Assembly: GCA_011389935.1 (NCBI GenBank)
Contig: JAABTJ010000011.1
Location: 1 to 64,000, forward strand
Reading direction: 5' to 3'
Length of the DNA stretch: 64,000 nucleotides
Source: Desulfobacteraceae bacterium
Lineage (GTDB): Bacteria; Desulfobacterota; Desulfobacteria; Desulfobacterales; Desulfosalsimonadaceae
Shown piece after piece: positions 39,840 through 49,889 of this stretch. Both the position numbers and the translations under genes were made by a program. Positions within the stretch are counted from its first letter, which is position 1. The number at the start of each line of letters is the position of its first letter. The notes beneath the pieces were generated by a model. The model saw only the letters and a list, made by a program, of their open reading frames with translations, ran no database searches and was not told the DNA's origin.

Positions 39840-39907
39840 CGGTGATCGGTAAAAAAATGCCATAAAAATGGACGTCTCACCAAAACCAGCAGCCAGGAGA
39901 GTGCGAC

Positions 39908-41413
39908 ATGAACGGAGACAGGCCGTATATCGGGGCAATTGACCAGGGAACAACCAGTACGCGGTTTTTTGTGTTCGACCGGAAGGCGAATATGGTGGCC
40001 ATGAACCAGCTCGAACACCGGCAGATTTATCCGCATCCGGGACGGGTGGAGCATGATCCCATGGAAATCCGGGACAGGACCTACGATGTCATTTCCAATA
40101 CGCTTTCGACCTCCGGGATAAAGGCGCAGGATCTCTCGGCCATCGGGATTACGAACCAGCGGGAAACAACGGTAGTCTGGAATCGGAAAACCGGTGTGCC
40201 TTATTATAATGCCATTGTCTGGCAGGATACGCGCACCGGTGATATATGCCGGGAGCTCGCCGAAAACGATGACATGTGGTGTTTTCGGGACAGGGTGGGG
40301 CTTCCCTTGTCCACGTATTTTTCAGGGCCGAAAATCAAGTGGATAATCGATCACGTGGACGGCCTGAAAGCCGACGTAAAATCCGGGGATGCGGTTTTCG
40401 GCAACATGGATACCTGGCTGATCTGGTGGCTGACCGGCGGGCCCGGCAAAGGGGTTTTTATTACCGATGTGACAAACGCCGGGCGCACCATGCTGATGAA
40501 TATCCATCGTCTCGAATGGGACGACATGATGCTCGACAGGATGCAGGTTCCGCAGAGAATGCTTCCCGAGATCCGCTCCTCGAGCGACATCTACGGCTAT
40601 ACGGACAAAGACGGCGTTTTCGGTGCGGAAGTACCCGTGGCAGGAGACCTTGGCGATCAGCAGGCGGCCTTGTTCGGCCAGACCTGTTTCGACGTGGGGG
40701 ATGCGAAAAATACTTATGGAACCGGGTGCTTTCTTCTGCTCAATACGGGGGAAACGCCTGTAGTATCGAATTACGGTCTTTTAACCACGCCGGCCTACCG
40801 TATCGGGGATCAGCCGGCGGTGTATGCCCTCGAGGGATCCATTGCCATTGCCGGTTCCCTGGTGCAATGGATTCGGGACAACCTGGGAATGATAAGTACT
40901 TCGGAAGAAATAGAAGAAAAAGCAAGGGAGGTGGAGGACAACGGCGGGGTGTATTTTGTACCGGCTTTTTCAGGGCTTTTTGCGCCGCACTGGAGAAGCG
41001 ATGCCAGCGGCATTATCACCGGTCTTACGCATTATGCCAAAAGGGGGCATCTGGCCCGTGCGGTGCTGGAGTCCACCGCATTCCAGGCAAAGGAGATTTT
41101 CGAGGCCATGGAAAAAGATGCCAACGTTCGGCTCAACGATCTGAAGGTCGACGGCGGCATGACGCGAAACGAGCTGTTGATGCAGTTTCAGTCCGACATT
41201 TTAAATGTTCCGGTGATACGTCCGAAAAATATGGAAACCACCGTGCTGGGCGCAGCCTATGCCGCCGGCCTGGCCACGGGCTTCTGGAAAAACATCGCCG
41301 AATTGAGGGTGCATTGGGGCAAGGATCGTACCTGGACGCCGGCCATGTCCCCGGACAAAAGGGAAATGCTGGATCGGGGCTGGGGACGGGCGATCGTTAA
41401 AAGCTGCTGCTAG
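39908..41413 (+). CDS. glpK: Glycerol kinase
   Basis: 501 aa FGGY-family kinase making sn-glycerol 3-phosphate. [16 protein letters not shown] (phosphate 1 loop), [32 protein letters not shown] and [16 protein letters not shown] are GlpK signatures. Complete length. AGGAGAG precedes the ATG. No glpF or glpD is adjacent. Its TAG stop is the first three bases of repeat B5. Confidence 0.96.
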   Translation: MNGDRPYIGAIDQGTTSTRFFVFDRKANMVAMNQLEHRQIYPHPGRVEHDPMEIRDRTYDVISNTLSTSGIKAQDLSAIGITNQRETTVVWNRKTGVPYYNAIVWQDTRTGDICRELAENDDMWCFRDRVGLPLSTYFSGPKIKWIIDHVDGLKADVKSGDAVFGNMDTWLIWWLTGGPGKGVFITDVTNAGRTMLMNIHRLEWDDMMLDRMQVPQRMLPEIRSSSDIYGYTDKDGVFGAEVPVAGDLGDQQAALFGQTCFDVGDAKNTYGTGCFLLLNTGETPVVSNYGLLTTPAYRIGDQPAVYALEGSIAIAGSLVQWIRDNLGMISTSEEIEEKAREVEDNGGVYFVPAFSGLFAPHWRSDASGIITGLTHYAKRGHLARAVLESTAFQAKEIFEAMEKDANVRLNDLKVDGGMTRNELLMQFQSDILNVPVIRPKNMETTVLGAAYAAGLATGFWKNIAELRVHWGKDRTWTPAMSPDKREMLDRGWGRAIVKSCC

Positions 41414-41557
41414 AACCTATCTCAACATTATCTTTCGGCCCAATATCTTTGTTGGCGTCTTATTTCAAATCCTCGAAATACGCGAGTATGTCTGCGGTTT
41501 GAAATAATACGCCGCCGCGATCTTGAACCGAAATCCGAATTTTGCGATGGGTTCTAG
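41411..41557 (-). repeat. Family B-like inverted repeat B5 (diverged)
   Basis: Terminal arms TAGAACC/GGTTCTA, then TTTCGG/CCGAAA, TTTCAAA/TTTGAAA and ACGCGAGTATG at the tip; CAATATCT and CGCGATCTTG correspond to the conserved CAATATC and CTTGATC parts of B4. The left end contains the glpK stop codon. TTGCGATGGGTTCTA is repeated just outside (to 41577) and there contains the ftsB stop. Confidence 0.7.
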
Positions 41558-41574
41558 AATTGTTGCGATGGGTT

Positions 41575-41880
41575 CTATCTGTTCTCAAACTTGAAGATTA
41601 TTTCATCCGGTGCGTTCATCTGGAGCTGTTTCCGGATGACGTGCTCAATGTATACGGGGTCGTTTTTGAGGCGGTTTACGGTGTGGTAGAGTGCGTTGTT
41701 TTCTTCCTCTATGGATGCGTTTTGCGCTGTAATCTGCTCCAATTCGGTCTGCATCCGTTGCAAATGCAGGAACCCGCTGTCGCCGAAAACAATGACGCCC
41801 ACATACACGACAAGCAGCACCGAAAGCGCATAAAACGCGGCGGCCACGATTTTTGATCGGTCTGTGGGTGCATTGTTCAT
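41575..41880 (-). CDS. ftsB: FtsB/DivIC-like septum formation initiator
   Basis: 101 aa with one N-terminal membrane segment (AAAFYALSVLLVVYVGVIVF) followed by a coiled coil (LQRMQTELEQITAQNASIEE) and the DPVYIEHVIRKQL ending typical of FtsB/DivIC. It would link division proteins FtsL and FtsQ at the septum. Its ATG overlaps the murJ stop by 4 bases (ATGA), so it is translationally coupled to murJ. Confidence 0.85.
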   Translation of the reverse strand: MNNAPTDRSKIVAAAFYALSVLLVVYVGVIVFGDSGFLHLQRMQTELEQITAQNASIEEENNALYHTVNRLKNDPVYIEHVIRKQLQMNAPDEIIFKFENR

Positions 41881-43427
41881 GGTTTTTTCACCATATTTGC
41901 AACCGCTTTCATCTCGTTTTTCTGCAGCAACAGGGAAGTGCCCAAATAAATGACGGTTCCTGCCATAATGGCGGAAACGACATAGAAAAGCAAGGATAAA
42001 GACGCTCCCTGGTAGTCTGGTGGAAAAGATCTTAAAATGCAAAGCAGAATTATGCCCATTGCTATGGAGCATAACACGGATCGGGCAGCGGTAACAACAA
42101 TATTTTTCCATGCCAGTCCGCCGATTCGATTTTTCAGGGCCCTTGTGAGCAGGACCAGGTTGATCATGGAGGCAAGGGAAGTGGCCAGTGCCAGGCCGCC
42201 GTGCTTCATGGGGCCCATGAGTGCGATCCCCAGAAAAATGTTTGCAATGATGGAGATCGTGGCCATTTTGACCGGTGTTTTTGTGTCCTGAAGCGCATAA
42301 AAGGTGGCCACAACGATCCGGACGGCGGAAAATGCGCAAAGGCCAATGGCGTAGTATAAAAGCGCGTATGCCGTCATGTGTATGCTCGCTGTGTCAAACG
42401 CCCCCCTCCCGAAAAGAAGAGCGATGATCGGCTCTTTTAGCACAATGAGACCGATGGTCGATGGAATGGTAATAAAAAAGACGAAACGCATGGCAAAGGA
42501 GAAAGTGCTTTCAAGCGCGGCAAGGTCTTTTGCCGCCGCCTGCCTGGAGAGACTCGGCAAAATTGCGACGGACGTGGAGATGGCAAAAATTCCCAGGGGA
42601 AACTGGACAAGCCTGTCAGCGTAATAGAGATAGGAAACACTCCCCTCTGGGAGCAGTGAAGCCAGCATGGTTCCGACCAGAATATTGATCTGGTATACGG
42701 CCGCGCCGAAGACGGCCGGTCCCATGAGAAGGGCGATTTTTTTGATTCCCGGGTGATAGAGGGGGGCGTATTCCCAGAAACGGAATCCCTTTTGTTTCAA
42801 AAAGGGAACTTGTAGTGCAAGTTGAAGAATGCCCCCGAGGAGCACGCCTGCAGCAAGACCGTTGACCGGGGTGCGCATCATCGGGGCAATCATCAGTGCA
42901 CCGGTGATGATGCCGATATTGAGCAGCACCGGCGCAAATGCGGGAGCCGCAAAATGCCCCATGGTATTGAGGATTCCCATGGCAAGGGCCACCAGGCAGA
43001 TAAAAAATATGTACGGGAACATGATGCGGGTCAGCAGGACGGTAATATCGTACGCCTCCCCGGAAAACCCGGGGGCGACGATGTATACTATGATGGGAGC
43101 CCCGAAAACCCCTAAAATCGTTATGATCGCAAGGACCACGGAAAGCATGCGGATGGCCGACCGGGCCATTGCAAATGCTTCGTTCCGGCCTTTGTTTTCC
43201 AGATATTCGGCAAAAACCGGTACAAAAGCCATGGTAAGGGTTCCTTCCGCCAGCAGGCGGCGCAGCAGGTTGGGGATCCGGAATGCGACAAAAAACGCAT
43301 CCGACAGCTTGCCGGCACCGAAAAACCATGCAAGGATCATGTCCCGCACAAATCCCAGAATACGGCTGGCAAGCGTGCCGATCCCGATAATGCCCGCTGC
43401 CCGTGTCACTTTTCGGTTTTCGTTCAT
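41877..43427 (-). CDS. murJ: Lipid II flippase MurJ
   Basis: 516 aa multi-pass membrane protein of the MATE-like MviN/MurJ family, which moves lipid II across the inner membrane. The start region TRAAGIIGIGTLASRILGF then RDMILAWFFGAGKLSDAF and FRIPNLLRRLLAEGTL are diagnostic. About 13-14 hydrophobic segments are visible. ATG 43427 (MNENRKV) has AGGAA upstream; an in-frame start at 43463 has no such support. Confidence 0.94.
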   Translation of the reverse strand: MNENRKVTRAAGIIGIGTLASRILGFVRDMILAWFFGAGKLSDAFFVAFRIPNLLRRLLAEGTLTMAFVPVFAEYLENKGRNEAFAMARSAIRMLSVVLAIITILGVFGAPIIVYIVAPGFSGEAYDITVLLTRIMFPYIFFICLVALAMGILNTMGHFAAPAFAPVLLNIGIITGALMIAPMMRTPVNGLAAGVLLGGILQLALQVPFLKQKGFRFWEYAPLYHPGIKKIALLMGPAVFGAAVYQINILVGTMLASLLPEGSVSYLYYADRLVQFPLGIFAISTSVAILPSLSRQAAAKDLAALESTFSFAMRFVFFITIPSTIGLIVLKEPIIALLFGRGAFDTASIHMTAYALLYYAIGLCAFSAVRIVVATFYALQDTKTPVKMATISIIANIFLGIALMGPMKHGGLALATSLASMINLVLLTRALKNRIGGLAWKNIVVTAARSVLCSIAMGIILLCILRSFPPDYQGASLSLLFYVVSAIMAGTVIYLGTSLLLQKNEMKAVANMVKKP

Positions 43428-43612
43428 ACATTCCTGTCCGCGAAGATAATATTTCCCCTGCAATGTTGCGGATATTCTACAGTCCGGACCCTTTTTCGGA
43501 CACTTTCATCTTGACAATGCAGAATCGATCGGTTATCAGAAAGTTTTATAATTTTATTCGCAAAACCATTTGGCCGAACAATATCAACGATATTCAGCAA
43601 GGAGTGTTACCA

Positions 43613-43873
43613 TTGGCAAATCACAAGTCCGCGATCAAGCGTATTGCCCAGAGTGAAAAAAAACGGCTCCGTAACCGGATTGTTAAAACCCGTGTCAAGA
43701 ATGCCGTTAAAAAGGTTACTACCGCTGCCAAAACCGGGGAAGACCCGGCAGGCCAGCTCATAGCGGCCCAGTCCCTGATTGATAAAGCAGCAAAGAAGGG
43801 CGTAATCCATAAAAGAACCGCCGCAAGAAAGATTTCCCGTCTTGCTTCCGGCATCAACCGGATGGCGGAGTAA
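43613..43873 (+). CDS. rpsT: 30S ribosomal protein S20
   Basis: 86 aa basic protein: ANHKSAIKRIAQSEKKRLRN and GVIHKRTAARKISRLASGIN identify S20. The start is TTG 43613 with AAGGAG 8 bases upstream; E. coli rpsT also uses a rare UUG start, linked there to autoregulation. The reading frame continues open upstream to 43403, which should not be taken as protein. Confidence 0.95.
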   Translation: MANHKSAIKRIAQSEKKRLRNRIVKTRVKNAVKKVTTAAKTGEDPAGQLIAAQSLIDKAAKKGVIHKRTAARKISRLASGINRMAE

Positions 43874-43910
43874 TCCGCCGAGAAACAAACCGCTGCGGAA
43901 TCCTTCGGTG

Positions 43911-44474
43911 TCAGAAACGATCTGTCATCGCATAAAATATCCGCTGGGCCAGTTTTCCTGAAAGATCGGCCACAGCGGATTTTTTGTTCTGACTGGTGAT
44001 GATTTTTTCATCGGAGACCGCATAATCGGCCGATGCATCAATGCCGCTGGCGGACCATACGATTTTTCCTGCAGGCGTTGTCAGTGACACATCGACCACG
44101 ATGGTGATTTCCCTTTCTGCAGTGGCATAGACAGAGCGGTGGGATATCGACCGTATGCGGGCTGTCCGGATCACTCCGGTAAGCACTGCTTCGGCATCCT
44201 CTTTTCCGGTAACTTCCGCCACGGGGTTTCTGGTGAATTCGTTGATGACATCATTGGTGATGATGCTTTCAATCCCTGTTTCCCCCGTGCGGTTGTCAAA
44301 AATCTCGATCGCAATGCGCCGGATACCTTCCGGCATTTCCCCGCTTCCGGAAAACCGGTAGCCGCATCCACCGGCAACAGCAGCCAAAAGCGTCAGAAAA
44401 GCCCAGACCGCGGCAAGCTGCACGCTATTCCGGCAATCGCAATACGGTCCGGACCGCATAAAAAAAAGATTCAT
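43911..44474 (-). CDS. lptE: LptE-like LPS-assembly lipoprotein
   Basis: 187 aa. Signal peptide with lipobox LAAVAGGC (Cys37), then GYRFSG, IRRIAIEIFDNRTGETG and an LTGVIRTARIRSIS stretch, the usual LptE (RlpB) pattern; LptE plugs the LptD channel in the outer membrane. It lies downstream of leuS, as in many proteobacteria. A shorter start at MRSGPYC (44459) would give a more typical signal peptide. It converges with rpsT. Confidence 0.85.
   Translation of the reverse strand: MNLFFMRSGPYCDCRNSVQLAAVWAFLTLLAAVAGGCGYRFSGSGEMPEGIRRIAIEIFDNRTGETGIESIITNDVINEFTRNPVAEVTGKEDAEAVLTGVIRTARIRSISHRSVYATAEREITIVVDVSLTTPAGKIVWSASGIDASADYAVSDEKIITSQNKKSAVADLSGKLAQRIFYAMTDRF
43939..43985 (+). terminator. 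Probable rpsT terminator inside the lptE 3' coding end
   Basis: ATCCGCTG pairs with CAGCGGAT (43973-43980), with extra GGCC/GGCC pairing inside, followed by TTTTT on the + strand. It lies within the last codons of the convergent lptE gene. Confidence 0.5.
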
Positions 44475-44577
44475 TTATCTTTTCCACCCAGAGCAATTAC
44501 GGCAAAGCATATATTCAGGATATCGATTCACGATGTCCCCGGTATCAGGGCCGTTTTTTGACATTTGACACTGGATC

Positions 44578-44606
44578 CCGATACCGACCCCGACCCCGAC
44601 CCCGAA
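44578..44606. repeat. Short (CGACCCC)n-type tandem repeat
   Basis: ATACCGACCCCGACCCCGA and adjoining bases contain three to four copies of a 6-base unit in the leuS-lptE gap. No function is apparent. Confidence 0.5.
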
Positions 44607-44629
44607 ATAACCCGTCACAGGCAGGGGGA

Positions 44630-47221
44630 TCACAACACAATATTGACAAGCTTGTTTTTCACCACGATGATCTTTTTGATATCCGCCCCCTCGATAAACC
44701 GGACGACGTTGTCGTCTTCCAGGGCGCGCGCCTTGATTGCCGCATCGTCCGCACCTGCGTCGATTTCAAAACGACCCCGCAGTTTTCCGTTCACCTGCAC
44801 AACGACCAACCGTTTGTCTGACGCGAGGCAGTCCTCCCGGTAAGCAGGCCATTGCCGGTTGCAAAGTGTTCCGGGTTCATTGCCCATGGCTTCCCAGAGC
44901 TGCTCGGTAATGTGCGGCACGATGGGGGAAAGCAGAACGGCAATGGAATCGAGGGCGAAGCGCATGACGCCGTCAACAGCCGCATCGTTTCGTTCCGGTT
45001 CGACCAGGTTCAGCTGGTTGCTGAGTTCCATGACGGCGCTGATGGCCGTGTTGAAATGAAAGCGCTGCTCAATATCGTCGGTCACCTTTTTGATGGTCTG
45101 GTGCGTCTTGATGTAGAGCTCCCGCGCATGCTCCGGCAAAGCGGCAGGGTCTTTGGTATAGGGTTTTTGTTTTTCCAGACGTTCGACCCACCGGGCATAG
45201 AGGCGCCATATCCGGTGTAAGAACCGGAAGGAGCCTTCAACGCCTTGTTCGCTCCATTCCAGGTCGCGTTCGGGGGGTGCGGCAAAAAGGCAGAAGAGCC
45301 GGACCGTGTCCGCACCGTAACTTTCCACGAGAGCGTTCGGGTCGATCACGTTTTTTTTGGACTTGGACATCTTTTCGACCCGTCCGATCTCGGCCGCTTC
45401 CCCGCACTTCGTGCAGTATGGTATATCCTGCCGGTATTGGGTCTCTTCCGGGTACAAGTACCCGTGCGTCTTGCAGTGAACCGTTTCCTTGCATACCATG
45501 CCCTGGGTCAGCAGACGGGTAAACGGCTCCTTGAAGTCCACGAGTCCCAGTGTATGGAGAACGCGTGTGAAGTACCGGGAGTAGAGCAGGTGCATCACCG
45601 CGTGTTCCACGCCGCCGATGTACTGGTCCACCGGCATCCAGTATTTCACGGTTTCGGGGTCGAATATGGCCGTGTGATGGTCCGGGCTGCAGTAGCGCTC
45701 GAAGTACCAGGAGGATTCCACGAACGTGTCCATGGTATCGGTTTCCCGCCGCCCCGGGGCGCCGCATGCGGGGCAGTCGACATTGACAAAGGAATCCAGC
45801 CGGCCCAGGGGGGATTTGCCCCCTCCCACCAGGTCGGCATCTTCCGGCAGAATGACCGGCAGGTCGTTTTCGGGGACCGGCACCGTCCCGCATTTTTCGC
45901 AGTGAATGATGGGGATAGGGGCTCCCCAGTATCGCTGGCGCGAAATTCCCCAGTCCCGCAGCCTGTAGGTAATTGATCGGCTGCCGATCCCTTTTTTCTC
46001 GAAATATTCGATGACGGCGCTTTTTCCGGCAGTATTTTCCATCCCGCTGAAATCCCCGGAATTGACCATGACGCCGTCCCCTGCGTACGCCTCGGTTTGG
46101 GCGACGTCGGCTTCATCCACGCCTTCCGGAAGAATCACCACGATAATGTCCAGCCCGTATTTTTTTGCGAATTCATAATCCCTTTGATCGTGGGCCGGCA
46201 CGGACATCACGGCGCCGGTCCCGTATTCCATGAGGGCGAAATTGGCAATATAGATGGGCATGCGGCGGCCATTGACCGGGTTTTCGCACCATGCCCCGAT
46301 GAAAACGCCTTCTTTTTCCTGGTTGTCCATTACGCGGTCCGCATGGCTTTCGCGCGACATCCGATCAACGAATTCCGCGACCGCCTGCTGCTGGTCTGTG
46401 CCGGCCGAAAGGGTTTCCACCAGCGGATGCTCCGGCGCCAGGCACATGAACGTTGCACCGAAGATGGTATCGGGGCGGGTCGTAAAAACCCTTATCACCT
46501 CGCTGGTGCCGGCTACGGGAAAATCAATCTCGGCCCCCGTGCTTTTGCCGATCCAGTTTTTCTGCATGGTGGTGACTTTTTCCGGCCAGCCGGTGAGTTT
46601 GTGGCAGTATTCGAGCAGGTCTTCCGCATATTCCGTGATCCTGAAAAACCATTGCCACAGCTTTTTCTGCCTCACCGGGTCCCCGCATCGCCAGCAGTCC
46701 CCTGCCTCCACCTGCTCATTGGCCAGCACGGTCTGGCAGCGGTCGCACCAGTTGACATAGGATTCCTTTCGATAGACCATGTTCTTTTCATACATCTTGA
46801 CAAACAGCCACTGCTCCCACCGGTAATAGTCCGGTGTGCAGGTGGTTATTTCACGGTCCCAGTCGTAGCTGAATCCCAGCTGTTTAAGCTCCCTTCGCAT
46901 GGCCGCAATGTTGTCATACGTCCATTTCGCCGGGTGCGTATTGTTGGCGATGGCAGCGTTTTCCGCGGGCATGCCGAACGCGTCCCATCCCATGGGGTGG
47001 AGCACGTTGTAGCCGCACATGCGTTTGTACCGGGCAACCACATCGCCAATGGTATAGTTTCGCACATGTCCGATGTGAATCCGCCCGGAAGGATAAGGGA
47101 ACATCTCCAGGAGGTAATATTTTTCCCTGGCCGGATCGGCCGTTACGGCATACGCCTTTGTTTTTTCCCAAATGGATTGCCAGCGGGCTTCGATTTTTCC
47201 GGGATGGTATTTCTGATTCAT
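44630..47221 (-). CDS. leuS: Leucyl-tRNA synthetase
   Basis: 863 aa class I synthetase. [17 protein letters not shown] carries the HIGH motif, an editing (CP1) domain lies about 220-420, KMSKSKKN is the KMSKS motif (about 620), and the C-terminal anticodon-binding and leucine-specific parts are complete. It ends about 155 bases before lptE; that gap holds only a short (cgacccc)n repeat. Confidence 0.98.
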   Translation of the reverse strand: MNQKYHPGKIEARWQSIWEKTKAYAVTADPAREKYYLLEMFPYPSGRIHIGHVRNYTIGDVVARYKRMCGYNVLHPMGWDAFGMPAENAAIANNTHPAKWTYDNIAAMRRELKQLGFSYDWDREITTCTPDYYRWEQWLFVKMYEKNMVYRKESYVNWCDRCQTVLANEQVEAGDCWRCGDPVRQKKLWQWFFRITEYAEDLLEYCHKLTGWPEKVTTMQKNWIGKSTGAEIDFPVAGTSEVIRVFTTRPDTIFGATFMCLAPEHPLVETLSAGTDQQQAVAEFVDRMSRESHADRVMDNQEKEGVFIGAWCENPVNGRRMPIYIANFALMEYGTGAVMSVPAHDQRDYEFAKKYGLDIIVVILPEGVDEADVAQTEAYAGDGVMVNSGDFSGMENTAGKSAVIEYFEKKGIGSRSITYRLRDWGISRQRYWGAPIPIIHCEKCGTVPVPENDLPVILPEDADLVGGGKSPLGRLDSFVNVDCPACGAPGRRETDTMDTFVESSWYFERYCSPDHHTAIFDPETVKYWMPVDQYIGGVEHAVMHLLYSRYFTRVLHTLGLVDFKEPFTRLLTQGMVCKETVHCKTHGYLYPEETQYRQDIPYCTKCGEAAEIGRVEKMSKSKKNVIDPNALVESYGADTVRLFCLFAAPPERDLEWSEQGVEGSFRFLHRIWRLYARWVERLEKQKPYTKDPAALPEHARELYIKTHQTIKKVTDDIEQRFHFNTAISAVMELSNQLNLVEPERNDAAVDGVMRFALDSIAVLLSPIVPHITEQLWEAMGNEPGTLCNRQWPAYREDCLASDKRLVVVQVNGKLRGRFEIDAGADDAAIKARALEDDNVVRFIEGADIKKIIVVKNKLVNIVL

Positions 47222-47523
47222 GACAACAGCCGTTTCTTTATCGTTACGCTATAATGTGATGGTATGGGAAATCGCCGGTTACCCCCTGCCGCCCGGGTTG
47301 CCCCTGCCGCCATAAACGGGATACGGCTTTTTCCAACGTTTCACCTCAACTTCTCATGCCACAGTCCGGGATAAATATCAAGGTTGCCGGTAAATCCTTC
47401 ATGCCAGAAATGATTTGACTTGTCACCTGCAATTTTATATTACCATGGATTTGAAACATATCGTAAATTCCTGACCTTATAAACCCTCACATCATCGTAG
47501 AGACCATCAGGGGCAAAAAACAT
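47222..47523. other. Divergent leuS/rng intergenic region
   Basis: 302 bases without a gene. On the + strand TTGACT at about 47417 with a 17-base spacer to TATTAC is a weak promoter candidate for the RNase gene. Nothing else is recognised. Confidence 0.45.
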
Positions 47524-48984
47524 ATGGCAAGTAAAATTTTAATCAATGCGGTTGATCCGGAAGAATCCCGGATCGCCAAGGTCACCGACAACCGGCTTGA
47601 AGAATTCAGTATTGAGACCACGGCGCGGGAAATTACCCAGGGAAACATTTACAAGGGGATCGTATCACGGGTGGAACCGAGCCTCCAGGCGGTTTTCGTG
47701 GATTACGGGGCGGAAAAAAACGGATTTCTCCAGAAACAGGAAATTCATCCGGACTACTTCATCGATGATCCCTCCGGCGGACAGTCCCTGAAAAATATCA
47801 TTCGACGGGGGCAGGAACTCCTTGTCCAGGTGTCCAATGACCCCATCATGGAAAAGGGCTCCATGCTGACCACCTACATATCGCTGCCCGGAAGGTACAC
47901 GGTACTGATGCCGGGGGGGAAGACAAGGGGCGTTTCCCGGAAGATCGCCGACGAGGCGGAACGCAAGCGGATCAAGGAGATCGTGGACAGCCTGAAAATC
48001 CCCGAAGATTACGGCATTATCGTCCGGACAGCGGGGGAAGGATGCAACAAGACCACCCTTTCGGGGGATATTCGCTATCTCATGCGCCTTTGGAAAAATA
48101 TCCAGAAAAAGGGCGTTGAAGAGAAATCCCCGACGATCCTTTACAAGGACCGGAATATCGCTGTCCGCGCCATACGGGATTCCTTTACATCCGATGTCAA
48201 CGAGATACTGATCGACGACGATACCATATACCATGAAGTCCGGGAATTCATACAGATCATCTCTCCCCAGCACAAAAAAATCATCAAGCGGTATCATGCA
48301 GACAAGCCGCTGTTCACCAAATATCAACTGGAAGAGCAGATCGCTTCTATCTTCGATAACCGGGTCAAGCTGAAATCGGGCGGCTCCATCGTTATCGAAC
48401 AGACCGAGGCAATGGTCTCCATCGACGTCAACTCCGGAAAGGCCACGCAGAAAAGCTCTTTCGGCGAAACGGCCCTCATGACCAACCTGGAGGCCGCCGA
48501 GGAGGTGGCCAGGCAGCTCCGCCTCCGCGACTTCGGGGGTTTGATCGTCATTGATTTCATCGATATGCGCGACCGGAAACACAAACTCAAGGTGGAACGT
48601 ACCTTGAAGGACAATTTCAAGGTGGACAAGGCCAGGACCAAGGTGGGGCGGATATCCCAGTTCGGGCTGCTGGAAATGTCCCGGCAGCGCATCCGGCCGT
48701 CCATCCGGTCGATTAATTTTGAGCCGTGCCAATGCTGCCAGGGGAAGGGGGTTACCCCGTCGGTCGAATCAACGGGCCTTGCTTTTTTACGGCGTCTTCG
48801 CCTGGAAACCATGAAGAAGGAAGCCAGCCGCGTTCACGGGTTTGTCCCGCCGTACGTCGCCTCCTACCTGCTGAATCGGAAGAAAAGTGAAATTCTCGAC
48901 CTTGAAATTCGAAGGAAAATATCCATAACCATTGAGGGGGACAGCAGTCTGCTTCCCGATCAAAGCCGTATAGAATCCGAGTAG
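47524..48984 (+). CDS. rng: Ribonuclease E/G family protein
   Basis: 486 aa, RNase G-sized (no RNase E C-terminal scaffold). S1-like domain (GNIYKGIVSRVEPSLQAVFVDYG), catalytic core with MVSIDVNSGKAT and LIVIDFIDMRD (metal-binding Asp residues) and the Zn-link FEPCQCCQGKG. It cleaves single-stranded A/U-rich RNA in rRNA and mRNA processing. AGGGGC lies before the ATG. Confidence 0.93.
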   Translation: MASKILINAVDPEESRIAKVTDNRLEEFSIETTAREITQGNIYKGIVSRVEPSLQAVFVDYGAEKNGFLQKQEIHPDYFIDDPSGGQSLKNIIRRGQELLVQVSNDPIMEKGSMLTTYISLPGRYTVLMPGGKTRGVSRKIADEAERKRIKEIVDSLKIPEDYGIIVRTAGEGCNKTTLSGDIRYLMRLWKNIQKKGVEEKSPTILYKDRNIAVRAIRDSFTSDVNEILIDDDTIYHEVREFIQIISPQHKKIIKRYHADKPLFTKYQLEEQIASIFDNRVKLKSGGSIVIEQTEAMVSIDVNSGKATQKSSFGETALMTNLEAAEEVARQLRLRDFGGLIVIDFIDMRDRKHKLKVERTLKDNFKVDKARTKVGRISQFGLLEMSRQRIRPSIRSINFEPCQCCQGKGVTPSVESTGLAFLRRLRLETMKKEASRVHGFVPPYVASYLLNRKKSEILDLEIRRKISITIEGDSSLLPDQSRIESE

Positions 48985-49156
48985 CAGGTGTTTCTGTGCC
49001 GCAGTCCGGGGGCGTGTTCTTACAGTGAAGGGCCAGATCCCAAACCTCAGGTAAAATGCCCGGCTGCCGATCCGTCCTATACCGGCTCTTTTCCCGGCAG
49101 CGCCTGAAATGGAGAGGACCATCCGCCGCGGCGAAGAAAAATTTTTACAGATACGA

Positions 49157-49185
49157 TTGACGGCTGGCTTTTTTTTGCATATAAA
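49157..49185 (+). promoter_or_regulatory. Strong sigma70 promoter of a small untranslated transcript
   Basis: TTGACG (49157-49162), a 17-base spacer and TATAAA (49180-49185). The predicted start is near 49192. Confidence 0.65.
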
Positions 49186-49191
49186 AACCTG

Positions 49192-49315
49192 ACATTTACT
49201 TTATGTGGTGCGGTAAAAAGAGCCGTTGTTGAGGTGGAGACCTTTTCGGCGGCCATCTGAATCAAAGGGACGGATTTTTCAAAAACGCGCCCGGTGAGTA
49301 AACCGGGTTTTTTTT
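49192..49315 (+). ncRNA. Candidate small RNA or attenuated leader
   Basis: About 124 nt between the promoter at 49157-49185 and the terminator at 49288-49315. No open frame with a ribosome site was found. It does not match 6S, SRP, tmRNA or a riboswitch class I know. It may be a free sRNA, or a leader that ends prematurely upstream of the yajC-secDF operon. Confidence 0.45.
49288..49315 (+). terminator. Rho-independent terminator upstream of yajC
   Basis: CCCGGT (49290-49295), a 6-base loop, ACCGGG (49302-49307) and eight Ts. Confidence 0.75.
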
Positions 49316-49449
49316 GACGGTAATAAGAAAAGAACAATGCCCTGTAACGGCCGCTGGCCTTTAAAACGTCAACGATGGCCGATGGGAAAGGCAATGTTCA
49401 CATACATCCAATATTTTTTGTTTATTTACAGGGAAAAGGAGGTATCGTT

Positions 49450-49782
49450 TTGGTCGATATAGCATATGCACTGGGTCAATCCGGACAGGCGGCGGAAGGC
49501 GCCGGTGGCGGTCTTACGGCGTTTATACCCATCATCCTGATGTTCGTGATCTTTTATTTTCTTTTGATCCGCCCCCAGCAGAAAAAAGCCAAAGAGCACC
49601 AGAACATGGTAAACAATCTGAAAAAAGGGGACAGGGTTATCACAAGCGGCGGCATTTACGGTGAAATTACCTCCCTTGACGAAAACACGGTTACCGTGGA
49701 GATTGCCGACAAGGTGCGCATCAAGGTATCCAGGCCGAGTATCTCCGGTCTGAGCGGTCCGGCGGCGGAAAAAAGCAAATAA
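49450..49782 (+). CDS. yajC: Preprotein translocase subunit YajC
   Basis: 110 aa with one membrane segment (FIPIILMFVIFYFLLIRPQQ) and LKKGDRVITSGGIYGEI, diagnostic for YajC, a SecDF-associated inner-membrane protein. The start is TTG 49450, preceded by AAAAGGAGG seven bases upstream; the upstream open frame is untranslated. First gene of yajC-secD-secF-dprA-topA. Confidence 0.92.
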   Translation: MVDIAYALGQSGQAAEGAGGGLTAFIPIILMFVIFYFLLIRPQQKKAKEHQNMVNNLKKGDRVITSGGIYGEITSLDENTVTVEIADKVRIKVSRPSISGLSGPAAEKSK

Positions 49783-49889
49783 GCTTCCTGTTTGTAAACG
49801 CAGCTGCGGGTATTTTGTTGTAATACCGGGCTGCGAATGACGGGTTCATCGATGTTCCGGAAAAACAGACATCTGAAAGGGCGGTTGTA

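Larger units (their letters stand above)
39427..39907. other. Large intergenic region upstream of glpK
   Basis: 481 bases with no gene. It contains repeat B4 (39461-39613), a collapsed B1-type terminus hairpin (39655-39692), a strongly AT-rich stretch (about 39700-39815) and a 26-bp inverted repeat (39814-39839). Confidence 0.8.
48985..49449. other. 465-base region between rng and yajC
   Basis: No protein gene is supported. It contains a near-consensus promoter (49157-49185) and a T-run terminator (49288-49315) bounding a ~125-nt untranslated transcript, then a ~130-base stretch before yajC. Confidence 0.7.

Noticed and set aside
49077-49394. 105-residue minus-strand frame between rng and yajC
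   Set aside because: No family similarity, no ribosome site, and it overlaps a clear plus-strand promoter and terminator.
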